Of a DNA stretch of 64,000 nt, positions 49,754-58,123 are shown piece by piece. A model generated the notes under the pieces. It was not told the origin of the DNA and did no database searches. It saw only the letters and a program-made list of their open reading frames with translations. The position numbers and the translations under genes are program-made. Source of the stretch: Duganella sp. CF458 (lineage in GTDB: Bacteria > Pseudomonadota > Gammaproteobacteria > Burkholderiales > Burkholderiaceae_D); the NCBI RefSeq assembly GCF_900113115.1, contig NZ_FOOF01000012.1, positions 62,001 to 126,000 of the forward strand, written 5' to 3'. How positions within the stretch are numbered: the first letter of the stretch is position 1; each line of letters starts with the position of its first letter.

Positions 49754-51723
49754 TGTGGCTCCTGGAGCAAGGGCATGCCCGCCAGAGAAGGCGCATGCGG
49801 GGCCGCAACATGCCGCGCCTGGCGGGGACTGCGATAGCGGCGGTCGGACGCCGCCAGCAGGCCACCGATGGCGAATAGCAGGCAGCCACCCCAGATCCAC
49901 CCGACGAATGGCTTGAGCTGTATGCGCAGCAGCCACCTGCCGTCGCCGGCCGAGTCGCCAAGCGATACATACAGGTCGCGCAGCAGGCTGCGGTCGATGG
50001 CGGCCTCGGTCATGGTGTCTTGTGCCACGGTATAGCGGCGCTGTTCGGGATGAAGAAGCGCCAATGCCTGCCCGTCGCGCGCTACGCTCACGCTGGCGCG
50101 CAATGCGGTGTAGTTCGGCCCGCGCGCATCTTCCAGCTTTTGCAAAGTGAAGCTGTACTCCCCGAGCGAGGCTTGCTGGCCGGGTGCCAGTACGACGTCC
50201 TGCACCAGCTCATGGCCCTTGACCATGGTGACGCCGATCACGAACACGCCCAGGCCGGCGTGCGCCGCCAGCATGCCCCACCACGAACGTGGCTGGCGCG
50301 CCAGCTTGCCGCGTTGCTGCAGCAACTGCCAGCCGGTGCCGAGCAGGATCCAGGTGGCGAGCAGCAGGCCGAGCGAGGACATGAGCGAGCCGCGCACCAG
50401 CAGCGCTGCGCCAGTGCCGGCGCCAAGCGCAATGGCGGCCGGCCAGCGCAGCCGTCGCGCCAACTGGGTCAAGGTGCCGTTACGCCAGCTGGCGAAAGGA
50501 CCGGCGGCGACCAGTAGCAACACCGGCAACATCATCGGTGCAAAGACTTTTTCAAAGTAGGGCGGTCCGACGGAAATCTTGCCCGCGCCGAGTGCGTCCA
50601 GCATCAGCGGATACAGCGTGCCAAGCAGTACGGTTCCCATTGCTGCCAGCATGACGACGTTCTGCAACAACAGCAGCGATTCGCGCGACAGCGGCGGGAA
50701 TACGGTGCGCTGGCGCAGCCGCGGCGCACGCCATGCATACAGCAGCAGCGAGCCGCCGACCACCACGGCCAGGTAGGCCAGGATAAAGGCGCCGCGGCGC
50801 GGATCGGTGGCGAAGGCATGCACCGACGTCAGTACGCCGGAGCGCACCAGGAAGGTGCCCAGCAGCGACAGTGAAAACGCCAGGATGGCCAGCAGTGCGG
50901 TCCAACTACGGAAGATGCCGCGCTTTTCCGTCACGGTCAGCGAATGCAGCAGCGCGGTGCCGACCAGCCACGGCATGAAGGACGCGTTCTCCACCGCATC
51001 CCAGAACCACCAGCCGCCCCAGCCCAATTCGTAATAGGCCCAGAAGCTGCCCATGGCGATGCCCAGCGTGAGGAAGCTCCATGCGGCCAGGGCCCAGGGC
51101 CGCGACCAGCGCGCCCAGGAGGCATCGAGCCGGCCGCCCAGCAGCGCTGCGATGGCGAACGCAAATGTCACCGAGAAGCCGACGTAGCCCATATACAGCA
51201 AGGGCGGGTGCGCGATCATGCCCGCGTCCTGCAGCAGAGGATTGAGGTCATTGCCGTCCGGCGCTGCCGGCAGCACGCGCAGGAAGGGATTGGAGGTCAG
51301 CACCAGGAACAGCAGGAAGCCAAGCGCCACCAGTCCAAGCACGCCGACCAGGCGCGCCTGCACCTCGCTCGGCAGTTGTCGCGACAGGCCGGCGGCGGCA
51401 AAGGTCCAGGCAGAGAGCAGCCAGGTCCACAGCAACAGCGAACCTTCATGTCCGCCCCAGGCCGCGCTCAGGCGGTACTGCCAGGGCAGCAGGGAATTGG
51501 AATGCTGCGCCACATAGCGCAGCGAGAAATCGTTGGCGTACAGGGCATAGAACAGGCAGCCGAACGCCAGCGTGCTGAAAATGAATTGCCCTGTGGCCGC
51601 CGGGCGCGCCAGCGCCATCCAACGCACGTCGCCGCGCTGTGCGCCGGCCAGCGGCAGGAAACCCTGCACGGCAGCCAGCAGCAAAGCCAGTATCAGCGCG
51701 AAATTGCCTGTTTCGGCGATCAT
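49750..51723 (-). CDS. ccmF: Heme lyase CcmF
   Basis: Inner-membrane core of the heme-apocytochrome ligation complex. 657 residues with about 15 helices. The Trp-rich WWD motif GWGGWWFWDAVENASFMPWL is present, as are AAWGGHEGSLLLWTWLLSAW and HPPLLYMGYVGFSV with likely heme-ligand His residues. Length is standard (about 650). Overlaps both neighbours by four bases, in line with the tight coupling of the whole ccm run. Confidence 0.97.
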   Translation of the reverse strand: MIAETGNFALILALLLAAVQGFLPLAGAQRGDVRWMALARPAATGQFIFSTLAFGCLFYALYANDFSLRYVAQHSNSLLPWQYRLSAAWGGHEGSLLLWTWLLSAWTFAAAGLSRQLPSEVQARLVGVLGLVALGFLLFLVLTSNPFLRVLPAAPDGNDLNPLLQDAGMIAHPPLLYMGYVGFSVTFAFAIAALLGGRLDASWARWSRPWALAAWSFLTLGIAMGSFWAYYELGWGGWWFWDAVENASFMPWLVGTALLHSLTVTEKRGIFRSWTALLAILAFSLSLLGTFLVRSGVLTSVHAFATDPRRGAFILAYLAVVVGGSLLLYAWRAPRLRQRTVFPPLSRESLLLLQNVVMLAAMGTVLLGTLYPLMLDALGAGKISVGPPYFEKVFAPMMLPVLLLVAAGPFASWRNGTLTQLARRLRWPAAIALGAGTGAALLVRGSLMSSLGLLLATWILLGTGWQLLQQRGKLARQPRSWWGMLAAHAGLGVFVIGVTMVKGHELVQDVVLAPGQQASLGEYSFTLQKLEDARGPNYTALRASVSVARDGQALALLHPEQRRYTVAQDTMTEAAIDRSLLRDLYVSLGDSAGDGRWLLRIQLKPFVGWIWGGCLLFAIGGLLAASDRRYRSPRQARHVAAPHAPSLAGMPLLQEPQ

Positions 51724-52169
51724 TGCGAGCCTTTCAGGGATGCCGGCGCGCGCCCTTGTTCCAGCGCGTGCGCGGCTTCTTTCGGCATATAGTTCTCATC
51801 GTGCTTCGCCAGCACCTCCTGTGCCAGGAACAGCGCGCCCTGGCCCAGGCGGCCTTGTGCCACGGCCCCTTTGCCTTCCTTGAACAGGTCGGGCAGGGTG
51901 CCCTGGTAATGCACCGGCACTTTCCGCACGTTGTCGGTGATGACGAAGCTCACAGTCAGGCCGTCCTCCAGGCGCCGCACGCTGCCTTGTTCCACCAGGC
52001 CGCCGATGCGGAAGATGCCGTTGCGCGGAGCGCTGCCCGCTACCACTTGCGAGGGCGTGAAGAAGAACACCAGGTTGTCGCGGAAGGCCGACAGTACCAG
52101 CGCCGCCGCGATGCCGCATGCAGCCAGGCTGGCGCCGATCAGGGCAAGGCGTTGGTGGCGCGGCTTCAT
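51720..52169 (-). CDS. ccmE: Heme chaperone CcmE
   Basis: Binds heme covalently in the periplasm and passes it to CcmF. 149 residues from the ATG at 52169, overlapping the ccmD stop (ATGA). N-terminal membrane anchor LALIGASLAACGIAAALVLS; beta-barrel with FRIGGLVEQGSVRR and GTLPDLFKEGKGAVAQG; the heme-attachment His is in LAKHDENYMP (HxxxY). All key residues are present. Confidence 0.96.
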   Translation of the reverse strand: MKPRHQRLALIGASLAACGIAAALVLSAFRDNLVFFFTPSQVVAGSAPRNGIFRIGGLVEQGSVRRLEDGLTVSFVITDNVRKVPVHYQGTLPDLFKEGKGAVAQGRLGQGALFLAQEVLAKHDENYMPKEAAHALEQGRAPASLKGSQ

Positions 52170-52339
52170 GGCGCACCCTCGTCGCCATGGTTGGCGACAG
52201 CGGCCTGCGTCGCGCGTTCGCGCCGTCCCAGCGCCCACACTTCAAGAATCATCAGTCCGAACACCACGCTGAATGAACCCCATACATAAGAGCCGTAGCC
52301 GCCCATGGCCAGGAAGTCCTGCAAACCATGCCAATTCAT
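52166..52339 (-). CDS. ccmD: Heme exporter protein CcmD
   Basis: A 57-residue single-helix protein read directly from the sequence: MNWHGLQDFLAMGGYGSYVW, then a hydrophobic helix (SFSVVFGLMILEVW) and a basic segment (ALGRRERATQ). It stabilises CcmC and helps release holo-CcmE. GGAGGACAAA is its ribosome site. Both ends overlap neighbours by four bases: its ATG with the ccmC stop, and its TGA with the ccmE start. Confidence 0.92.
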   Translation of the reverse strand: MNWHGLQDFLAMGGYGSYVWGSFSVVFGLMILEVWALGRRERATQAAVANHGDEGAP

Positions 52340-53103
52340 TTTGTCCTCCGGCGCAGCCACGCAGCGCTGCCGTGCCGCTCCAGCACGATGCAGCGTGCGC
52401 GGCGCAGCGCTACCGCGATCCCGTAACACCAGAACGCCGCCACCATCAATAGCATGGCTGCCAGCATGGCGGTCGCCATGGTGGGTGCGTTGCCAAGCGT
52501 GACGGATGGCCCCTGGTGCAGGGTGTTCCACCAATAAACCGAGAAATAGATGATCGGGATGTTCACCGCGCCGACCAGGGCCAGGACTGCTGCCGCGCGG
52601 TCGGCCCGCCGCGGGTCGGCGATCGACGCGTGCAGGCCCATATAGCCAAGGTAAAGAAACAGCAGGATCAGTTCCGACGTCAGGCGCGCATCCCATACCC
52701 ACCAGGCGCCCCAGGTCGGCTTGCCCCACAAGGCACCGGTCCACAGCGTGAGGAAGGTGAACAGGGCGCCGGTGGGTGCCAGTGCGCTGGCCATGATAGA
52801 AGACACTCCGGTGCGGTAGGCCAGGCCGAAGCCGGCCCATCCCGCCATCGCGATATAGATCAGCATCGACATCCACGCCGCCGGCACGTGGACAAAGATG
52901 ATGCGGTAAGCGTCGCCTTGCTGGAAGTCCGCCGGCGCTACCAGCAATCCAATAGCAAGGCCGGCCAAGCCTGTTAAGACGCCGAGCGCGGCGAACCAGG
53001 GGATCAGGTGTCCGGCCAGGTGATAGAAGTTGCGCGGGGAGGCGAAGGTGAACACCGTGAGGCGCCTGGCGCCGTTTGCGGTGGAATAATATGGTTGATT
53101 CAT
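52336..53103 (-). CDS. ccmC: Heme exporter permease CcmC
   Basis: Inner-membrane protein that loads heme onto CcmE. 255 residues with six helices. The WWD motif is GKPTWGAWWVWDARLTSELI, flanked by conserved His candidates in IIFVHVPAAW and WWNTLHQG. Length matches CcmC (about 245-250). It lies 15 bases after ccmB and overlaps ccmD by four. Confidence 0.96.
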   Translation of the reverse strand: MNQPYYSTANGARRLTVFTFASPRNFYHLAGHLIPWFAALGVLTGLAGLAIGLLVAPADFQQGDAYRIIFVHVPAAWMSMLIYIAMAGWAGFGLAYRTGVSSIMASALAPTGALFTFLTLWTGALWGKPTWGAWWVWDARLTSELILLFLYLGYMGLHASIADPRRADRAAAVLALVGAVNIPIIYFSVYWWNTLHQGPSVTLGNAPTMATAMLAAMLLMVAAFWCYGIAVALRRARCIVLERHGSAAWLRRRTK

Positions 53104-53118
53104 AAGATGAACTCCGTC

Positions 53119-53787
53119 CTACTCGTGTGCGATCCGCAGCGCTGCGGCGGTGGCCCATGGTGCGGCGGCCAGCGAACCTGCCAGCAGGGCCCCCAGCAAC
53201 ATCAGGTGGGGCGCACTGCCGGTACCATCGCTGGCGGCTACAACTGACGAGCTACCGAGAATTAACAAGGGAATATACAGGGGCATCAATATCAGTGCAA
53301 CAAGGACGCTGCCGCCACGCGCGCCCAGCGCCAGGCCGGCGCCGATGCTGCCCAGGAGGCTCAGGACGGGTGTGCCAAGCAGGAGTCCGATCCACAACAC
53401 ACCCATTGCCTGGGGATCGAGGCCGTACTGCAAGGCGACCAGCGGAGCCAGTACCAGCAGGGGCAGGCCCGAGGTCAGCCAGTGTGCGCAAACCTTGGCC
53501 AACACCAGCAGTTCCAGCGGCTGCGGCGACAGCAGCAACTGCTCCAGCGATCCGTCGGCGTGGTCGTCGGCGAACAGGCGTTGCAAGCCAAGCAGGGATG
53601 CCAGCAAGGCAGCCACCCATACAATGCCTGGCGCCACACTGCGCAGCAATGTGGTGTCCGGTCCGATCGCCAGCGGGAACAGCGTGGTCGTGACAAGGAA
53701 GAAGGCCAGCGGCATGAGGGCATCGCTGCGCCGGCGCATGGCCAGCAGCAGGTCGCGCTGCATCAACTGGCGGGCCGCTTTCAGCAT
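53119..53787 (-). CDS. ccmB: Heme exporter permease CcmB
   Basis: Membrane subunit of the CcmAB ABC transporter, which drives release of holo-CcmE. 222 residues with six helices from the ATG at 53787 (MLKAARQLMQRDLLLAMRRR); the longer frame runs through ccmA. Conserved FADDHADGSLEQLLLSPQPL and GSIGAGLALGARGGSVLVAL are present. Start overlaps the ccmA stop by seven bases. Confidence 0.94.
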   Translation of the reverse strand: MLKAARQLMQRDLLLAMRRRSDALMPLAFFLVTTTLFPLAIGPDTTLLRSVAPGIVWVAALLASLLGLQRLFADDHADGSLEQLLLSPQPLELLVLAKVCAHWLTSGLPLLVLAPLVALQYGLDPQAMGVLWIGLLLGTPVLSLLGSIGAGLALGARGGSVLVALILMPLYIPLLILGSSSVVAASDGTGSAPHLMLLGALLAGSLAAAPWATAAALRIAHE

Positions 53788-54401
53788 GGGGCTCCCAGAT
53801 GCAAGGCGCGTGCGCCTGGCAGGGCCGGCTCCTGGTGCGTGGTCAGGACCAGCATGCCGCCGCGCGCGCAATGTGCCCGCATGACCTGGCTGACTTGCTC
53901 CGCAGAGGCCTGGTCCAGCGCGGCCAGCGGTTCATCGAGGATCCACAAGGGACGCGCTGGCGACAGCAGCAGGCGGGCCAGGGCCACACGCTTGCGCTGC
54001 CCTTGCGAGAGCAGGCGCACCGGGCGCCGGGCTTCCGCCTTCAGCCCGATTTCGTCCAATGCCCGCAATGCATCCTCGCGGCTGCATCGTTCGCCAGGCA
54101 GGCCGCCCAGCGCCAGGTTCTCCCATGCCAGCAGATCAGGCTTCAGGCCATCCGCATGGCCGATGTGAAGCAGATGGGAATGGTAGTGGGCGCGTGCCGA
54201 TAGGATAGGTTGGCCATCCCAATGCACGGCACCGCGGTCGGGCAGGGCGAGCCCGCAAAGGGAGCGTAAAAGGGTAGTCTTGCCGCTGCCATTTCGGCCC
54301 TGCACCCAGAGCGCTGCGCCGGCTTGCAGCGAAAAGCTGACGCCCGCGAACAAGGTATTGCGGCCGCGGCGGCATGTGAGCTGTTGACAGGTCAATCCCA
54401 T
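53781..54401 (-). CDS. ccmA: Heme exporter ATP-binding protein CcmA
   Basis: ATPase of the CcmAB transporter. 206 residues if started at the ATG at 54401 (GAGGGG upstream), which matches family length; in-frame ATGs at 54413 and 54428 are alternatives, the latter also with AGGGG nearby. Walker A GRNGSGKTTLL, signature LSQGQRKRVALARLLL and Walker B LWILDEPLAALD are intact. It is the first gene of a run that continues through ccmI and napEDABC, and it diverges from the gene at 54486. Confidence 0.94.
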   Translation of the reverse strand: MGLTCQQLTCRRGRNTLFAGVSFSLQAGAALWVQGRNGSGKTTLLRSLCGLALPDRGAVHWDGQPILSARAHYHSHLLHIGHADGLKPDLLAWENLALGGLPGERCSREDALRALDEIGLKAEARRPVRLLSQGQRKRVALARLLLSPARPLWILDEPLAALDQASAEQVSQVMRAHCARGGMLVLTTHQEPALPGARALHLGAPC

Positions 54402-54485
54402 GAATCCCCTCATTGAAGTGGCCTTCATGCTAGCACCCCTATGTTCGCTTGCCAGCGCCGAATTGGCAAATCTATAATCTAGGTC

Positions 54486-56744
54486 ATGTTTCCCCGAAAT
54501 TTTTTACGCTTCCTGGTTTTTTCCCAGTTTGCTGTTTCCATCCCATTGTTTGCCGCTGAAAGCGAGGAGCCAAAACGCCGCAGCGTCGCTGCGCACGTGG
54601 CACCGCAAGCGCTTGCGCTGCAGCTCGATGGGCGCCTTGACGACGCGGCCTGGGAACTGGCGCCCGTCAATACGCGCTTCTACCAATACCAGCCGGAAGA
54701 CGATCGCGACGCGCCGGAACATTTGCGCACCACATTGCGCGTCCTGGTGGACCGGGATGCGCTGGTGTTCGGCATCCGCGCCTGGAACGGCGACCCGAAG
54801 ACCCTGAACGGCACGTTGGCGCGGCGCGACAAGGTGGACCGCGACCAGGATTTCATCGGCATCTGGATCGACCCGGCTGGCCATGGCCGCTCGGCGCAAT
54901 TCGTGCGCGTCAACGTCGCCGGGGTCATGAGCGACGGTATTTATCGCGCCGATGAAGACGAGGAAGACCTGGGCCCCGACTATCCGGTGGAGAGCGCGGT
55001 CCACCTGCTGCCCGACGGCTATACGATGGAAGTGCGCTGGCCGCTATCGAGCCTGCGCTTCCCGTATGGCGAGGGCAAGGCGTGGCGCCTGATGCTCGAG
55101 CGCAGCGTGCCGCATGAAGACAATATGCTTCTGCTCAGCGCGCCCCTGAAAAAGGAATCGCTGCACTTCATCGCCGAGATGGAAGAAATCGAAGGCATGG
55201 CGCAAGTGCTGCCGGCAGTGCAGGACAAAGCCTTCTGGGAATTCCGTCCCGAGCTCACCCAGCGTTTCAAGCGCGACTACGGCCAGCGCAGCAGCCAGAC
55301 CAGCCTTGGCATGGATATCAGCGCCCGCCCGCGCGCCGACTGGGTCTTCAACGCCACGCTGAACCCCGACTTCTCGCAGGTGGAGATTGACGCCCCCACC
55401 AGCAACGGCACCAACCGCATCGCATTGAGCCTGCCGGAAAAGCGTGGCTTCTTCCTGGAAAGCGCGGACGTGCTGGGCATGCGGCTGCCGGCGTTCTACT
55501 CGCGCACCGTGGCCGATCCGCGCTGGGGCATGCGCGCCACTTGGCGCGGTGCCGATGCGGACGCCACGGCTTTGGCCCTGGACGACCGCTCTGGCGGCAT
55601 CGTGATGCGCGGCAGTCCCTATGAAACGCAGGAACATGCCAGCGCCGGCGACAGCAAGGTAACGCTGCTGCGCGCGCGCCGCCATGGCGAGGAAGCGGTA
55701 GCCGGCGTCTTCCTGTCCGACCGCGATTATGGCGACGGCGCGCGCAACACCGTGCTCGGCACCGACGGCCAGTGGCGCGCGCCGGCCAATGGCGAAGGAC
55801 ATATCCAGCTTGCCTGGACGGCCATGGCCTCGCGCACCACGTCGCAATTCGACAGCGAAGGCCGCGCGGTGGCCGGCGATGCGCGCAATAGCGGCTATGG
55901 CTACGGCAGGCTGAATTACAGTTCCGACGATTGGTCGAACATCGCGCAGCTCGAAGTCATCGGCACCAACTTCGCCAATGACAATGGTTTCGTGCCGCAG
56001 GCAGGCATCATCAAAGGCGACCTTGAAATCAATCGCCGCACCGGTGCCCGCAACCTGGCGCTATTCGACGCGTACGAGACGGAGCTGCATCTCGGCTTGC
56101 ACGAAATCCGCACGCTGTCGCACGAAACAGTGCAGCGCTGGGTACGGCCCGGTGTCTGGTTCTATGCCGGGCACCAGACGCGCTACTGGGCCGACCTTGG
56201 CATCGACCGCCAGCGCGGCCGCGCCGGCGCGATGCTGCACAAGACCCCGGCAGTCCATATGGGCATCGAAAGCACGCCGTCGCCGTGGTTCGTCAAGCTG
56301 AAAGGCGAATTGACGCTGGGCCGCCAGCTCGACGTGGAAGCGGACCAGGTAGGGAAGGGCGGCAACCTGGAACTGGAAGCGAACTTGCGCTTCCCCCTGG
56401 CAGGCGGGTGGAGCCTGGAATCGGACCACCGCTGGAACCGCTCCTGGGTCAAGCACCGCAGCCTGCAGGACTTCAGCGACACCGGTTGGCGCTGGATCGG
56501 AACCCTGCACGCCACGCCGCGCGATGCCCTGCGCATGATCGTGCAGAACACGGCTTCGGAACGCCAGGACCTGCCGCCGCAGTTGCTGGAGCCGTGGAGC
56601 GAGCGATACCGCCACCGTTCGCTGTTATATAAACGCACCACGCGCCACGACCGCATTGTCTCCATCGGCGCCACGACCGACGCCAACGGCGCCTTGCCCG
56701 GCTCCAGCAAGGGCGTTACGCTGAAAGTCCAGTGGGGCATTTGA
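54486..56744 (+). CDS. CBM9-like / DUF5916 outer-membrane protein
   Basis: A 752-residue protein with signal peptide MFPRNFLRFLVFSQFAVSIP to about residue 23. The N-terminal 200 residues form a CBM9-like sandwich (LALQLDGRLDDAAWELAPV; TTLRVLVDRDALVFGIRAWN; DQDFIGIWIDPAG). The rest resembles DUF5916: LNPDFSQVEIDAPTSNGTNR and LPEKRGFFLESADVLG, then beta-strands of a likely outer-membrane barrel ending GVTLKVQWGI. Such proteins often sit near glycan or peptide utilisation genes; here the neighbours are ccm genes and a diguanylate cyclase, so the substrate is unknown. Confidence 0.88.
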   Translation: MFPRNFLRFLVFSQFAVSIPLFAAESEEPKRRSVAAHVAPQALALQLDGRLDDAAWELAPVNTRFYQYQPEDDRDAPEHLRTTLRVLVDRDALVFGIRAWNGDPKTLNGTLARRDKVDRDQDFIGIWIDPAGHGRSAQFVRVNVAGVMSDGIYRADEDEEDLGPDYPVESAVHLLPDGYTMEVRWPLSSLRFPYGEGKAWRLMLERSVPHEDNMLLLSAPLKKESLHFIAEMEEIEGMAQVLPAVQDKAFWEFRPELTQRFKRDYGQRSSQTSLGMDISARPRADWVFNATLNPDFSQVEIDAPTSNGTNRIALSLPEKRGFFLESADVLGMRLPAFYSRTVADPRWGMRATWRGADADATALALDDRSGGIVMRGSPYETQEHASAGDSKVTLLRARRHGEEAVAGVFLSDRDYGDGARNTVLGTDGQWRAPANGEGHIQLAWTAMASRTTSQFDSEGRAVAGDARNSGYGYGRLNYSSDDWSNIAQLEVIGTNFANDNGFVPQAGIIKGDLEINRRTGARNLALFDAYETELHLGLHEIRTLSHETVQRWVRPGVWFYAGHQTRYWADLGIDRQRGRAGAMLHKTPAVHMGIESTPSPWFVKLKGELTLGRQLDVEADQVGKGGNLELEANLRFPLAGGWSLESDHRWNRSWVKHRSLQDFSDTGWRWIGTLHATPRDALRMIVQNTASERQDLPPQLLEPWSERYRHRSLLYKRTTRHDRIVSIGATTDANGALPGSSKGVTLKVQWGI

Positions 56745-56767
56745 ACGCCCGCTGGCGCTTTGCCGCG

Positions 56768-58009
56768 TCATTCGGAAGTCACGGTTTCCCTCAGGCCGCA
56801 AGCACGCCGGCTGCCGGCACGCTGTTTATCGAGATACATTGCATGGTCGGCTTCCGCCAGTACTTGCGAGAGCGAGCCGCCATGTTCGGGGTAGCATGCG
56901 GTGCCGATGCTGGCGGTGACATGCAGAGTCTTGCCCTCCCATTGGAGCGGCTGGCCGATGCGTATGGATAGGGCGAGGCGCAGGCTGTGGATGCGATCGG
57001 TGTTGTTCATCGCCAGCGGGATGGCGATGACGAACTCGTCGCCCCCCAGCCGTGCCACCAGGTCTTCGGGACGGATCATTCCCATCAGCTTCTTTGCCAC
57101 GTCGGTCAGCACTGCGTCCCCGGCCGCGTGACCGTATTGGTCGTTGATCGGTTTGAATCCGTCAAGGTCGATAAACAGCAGCCCGACGCTGTTCCCGGTC
57201 AGCCTCGCGTTGGAAAACAGTTCATGCACGCGCCGTTCAAAGCGCAGGCGGTTCGGCAGGCCGGTCAGGTGGTCATGTTCGGACATATGCTGCGAATGGC
57301 GCTGCTCATTGCCGGCGTTTTCCAGGTCCTGGCGCAGCATGTGCTTGAGCAGGAAAGCCTGCCTGGAAAAGTTTTCGCGCGCCAGCATGGAAAGCAATCC
57401 GATCAGGTTGGTGCTGACCAGGAAGAAGACGATTGCAACCAGCGCGCTGCTTTCCGGCCCCTCGTGCAGCCGCTGCAATCCGGTGGCGATGGCAATATAG
57501 GCGATGGTGAGGCAAGCGCCCAGGATGCCGGCCGCTTTCGGCGTGACGTAAGTCCAGGTATAGAGTGCGGTGGTGACGAGTGTCAGGCCGGCGTAGTAGT
57601 GCGTCCAGGATGCTTCGCCCGGAGCGGAGGACGCGATGATCGCTTCGATCCCGGCACCCCAGAGTCCGTACAGGCCGGTAGTCAGCACAGCATAATTCCT
57701 GACGAACCATTGGCGGTTGCGCCATGCGCCCAGGAGGCAGGCCAGGGTTGCCAGGACGACGACGGTACGCACCACCCAGGCCAAACCCAGCGAATTGGGC
57801 AAAGCCCAGATATCGAGAACGCCGAAGGAGAGGTATAGCAGCATGCACAGCATGCAGGCCTGGCTGAAGGAACGGAATTTGGCGGGAACGATGTCCTGCT
57901 GATAACTGCCTTCCAGCGCGGCGGGAAAGCCGGCAGGCAATGGCAAAGAAGCATCGCGCGCAAACTTGCGCGAATAATCGAATCCGGTATTGAGAGATAA
58001 GGTGCGCAC
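56768..58009 (-). CDS. Membrane diguanylate cyclase (GGDEF)
   Basis: Makes cyclic di-GMP from GTP. 413 residues: about six to seven membrane helices in the N-terminal half (MLCMLLYLSFGVLDIW onward), then a GGDEF domain with HDHLTGLPNRLRFERR, LFIDLDGFKPINDQYGH and an intact GGDEF. An RPED inhibitory-site motif lies exactly five residues before GGDEF, so product feedback is likely. No EAL domain. The start is the ATG at 58009; it follows the TonB receptor by 114 bases. Confidence 0.92.
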   Translation of the reverse strand: MRTLSLNTGFDYSRKFARDASLPLPAGFPAALEGSYQQDIVPAKFRSFSQACMLCMLLYLSFGVLDIWALPNSLGLAWVVRTVVVLATLACLLGAWRNRQWFVRNYAVLTTGLYGLWGAGIEAIIASSAPGEASWTHYYAGLTLVTTALYTWTYVTPKAAGILGACLTIAYIAIATGLQRLHEGPESSALVAIVFFLVSTNLIGLLSMLARENFSRQAFLLKHMLRQDLENAGNEQRHSQHMSEHDHLTGLPNRLRFERRVHELFSNARLTGNSVGLLFIDLDGFKPINDQYGHAAGDAVLTDVAKKLMGMIRPEDLVARLGGDEFVIAIPLAMNNTDRIHSLRLALSIRIGQPLQWEGKTLHVTASIGTACYPEHGGSLSQVLAEADHAMYLDKQRAGSRRACGLRETVTSE

Positions 58010-58074
58010 AGCCGATTCCTTGCTTGGAACAGGTGGCGAGGTCTTGGCCGGGATGAAATATTGCGCAAGGGTGG

Positions 58075-58110
58075 GGCGCGGGATTTGGCAGTATAGCCCA
58101 GTCCCGCGCC
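58075..58110. repeat. Perfect 9-bp inverted repeat before the diguanylate cyclase
   Basis: GGCGCGGGA (58075-58083) and TCCCGCGCC (58102-58110) with an 18-base loop. On the minus strand the loop holds TATACT. It could be the receptor gene's transcript end or an operator over the cyclase promoter; there is no T-tract. Confidence 0.5.
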
Positions 58111-58123
58111 GCGGTGTGTTGTT

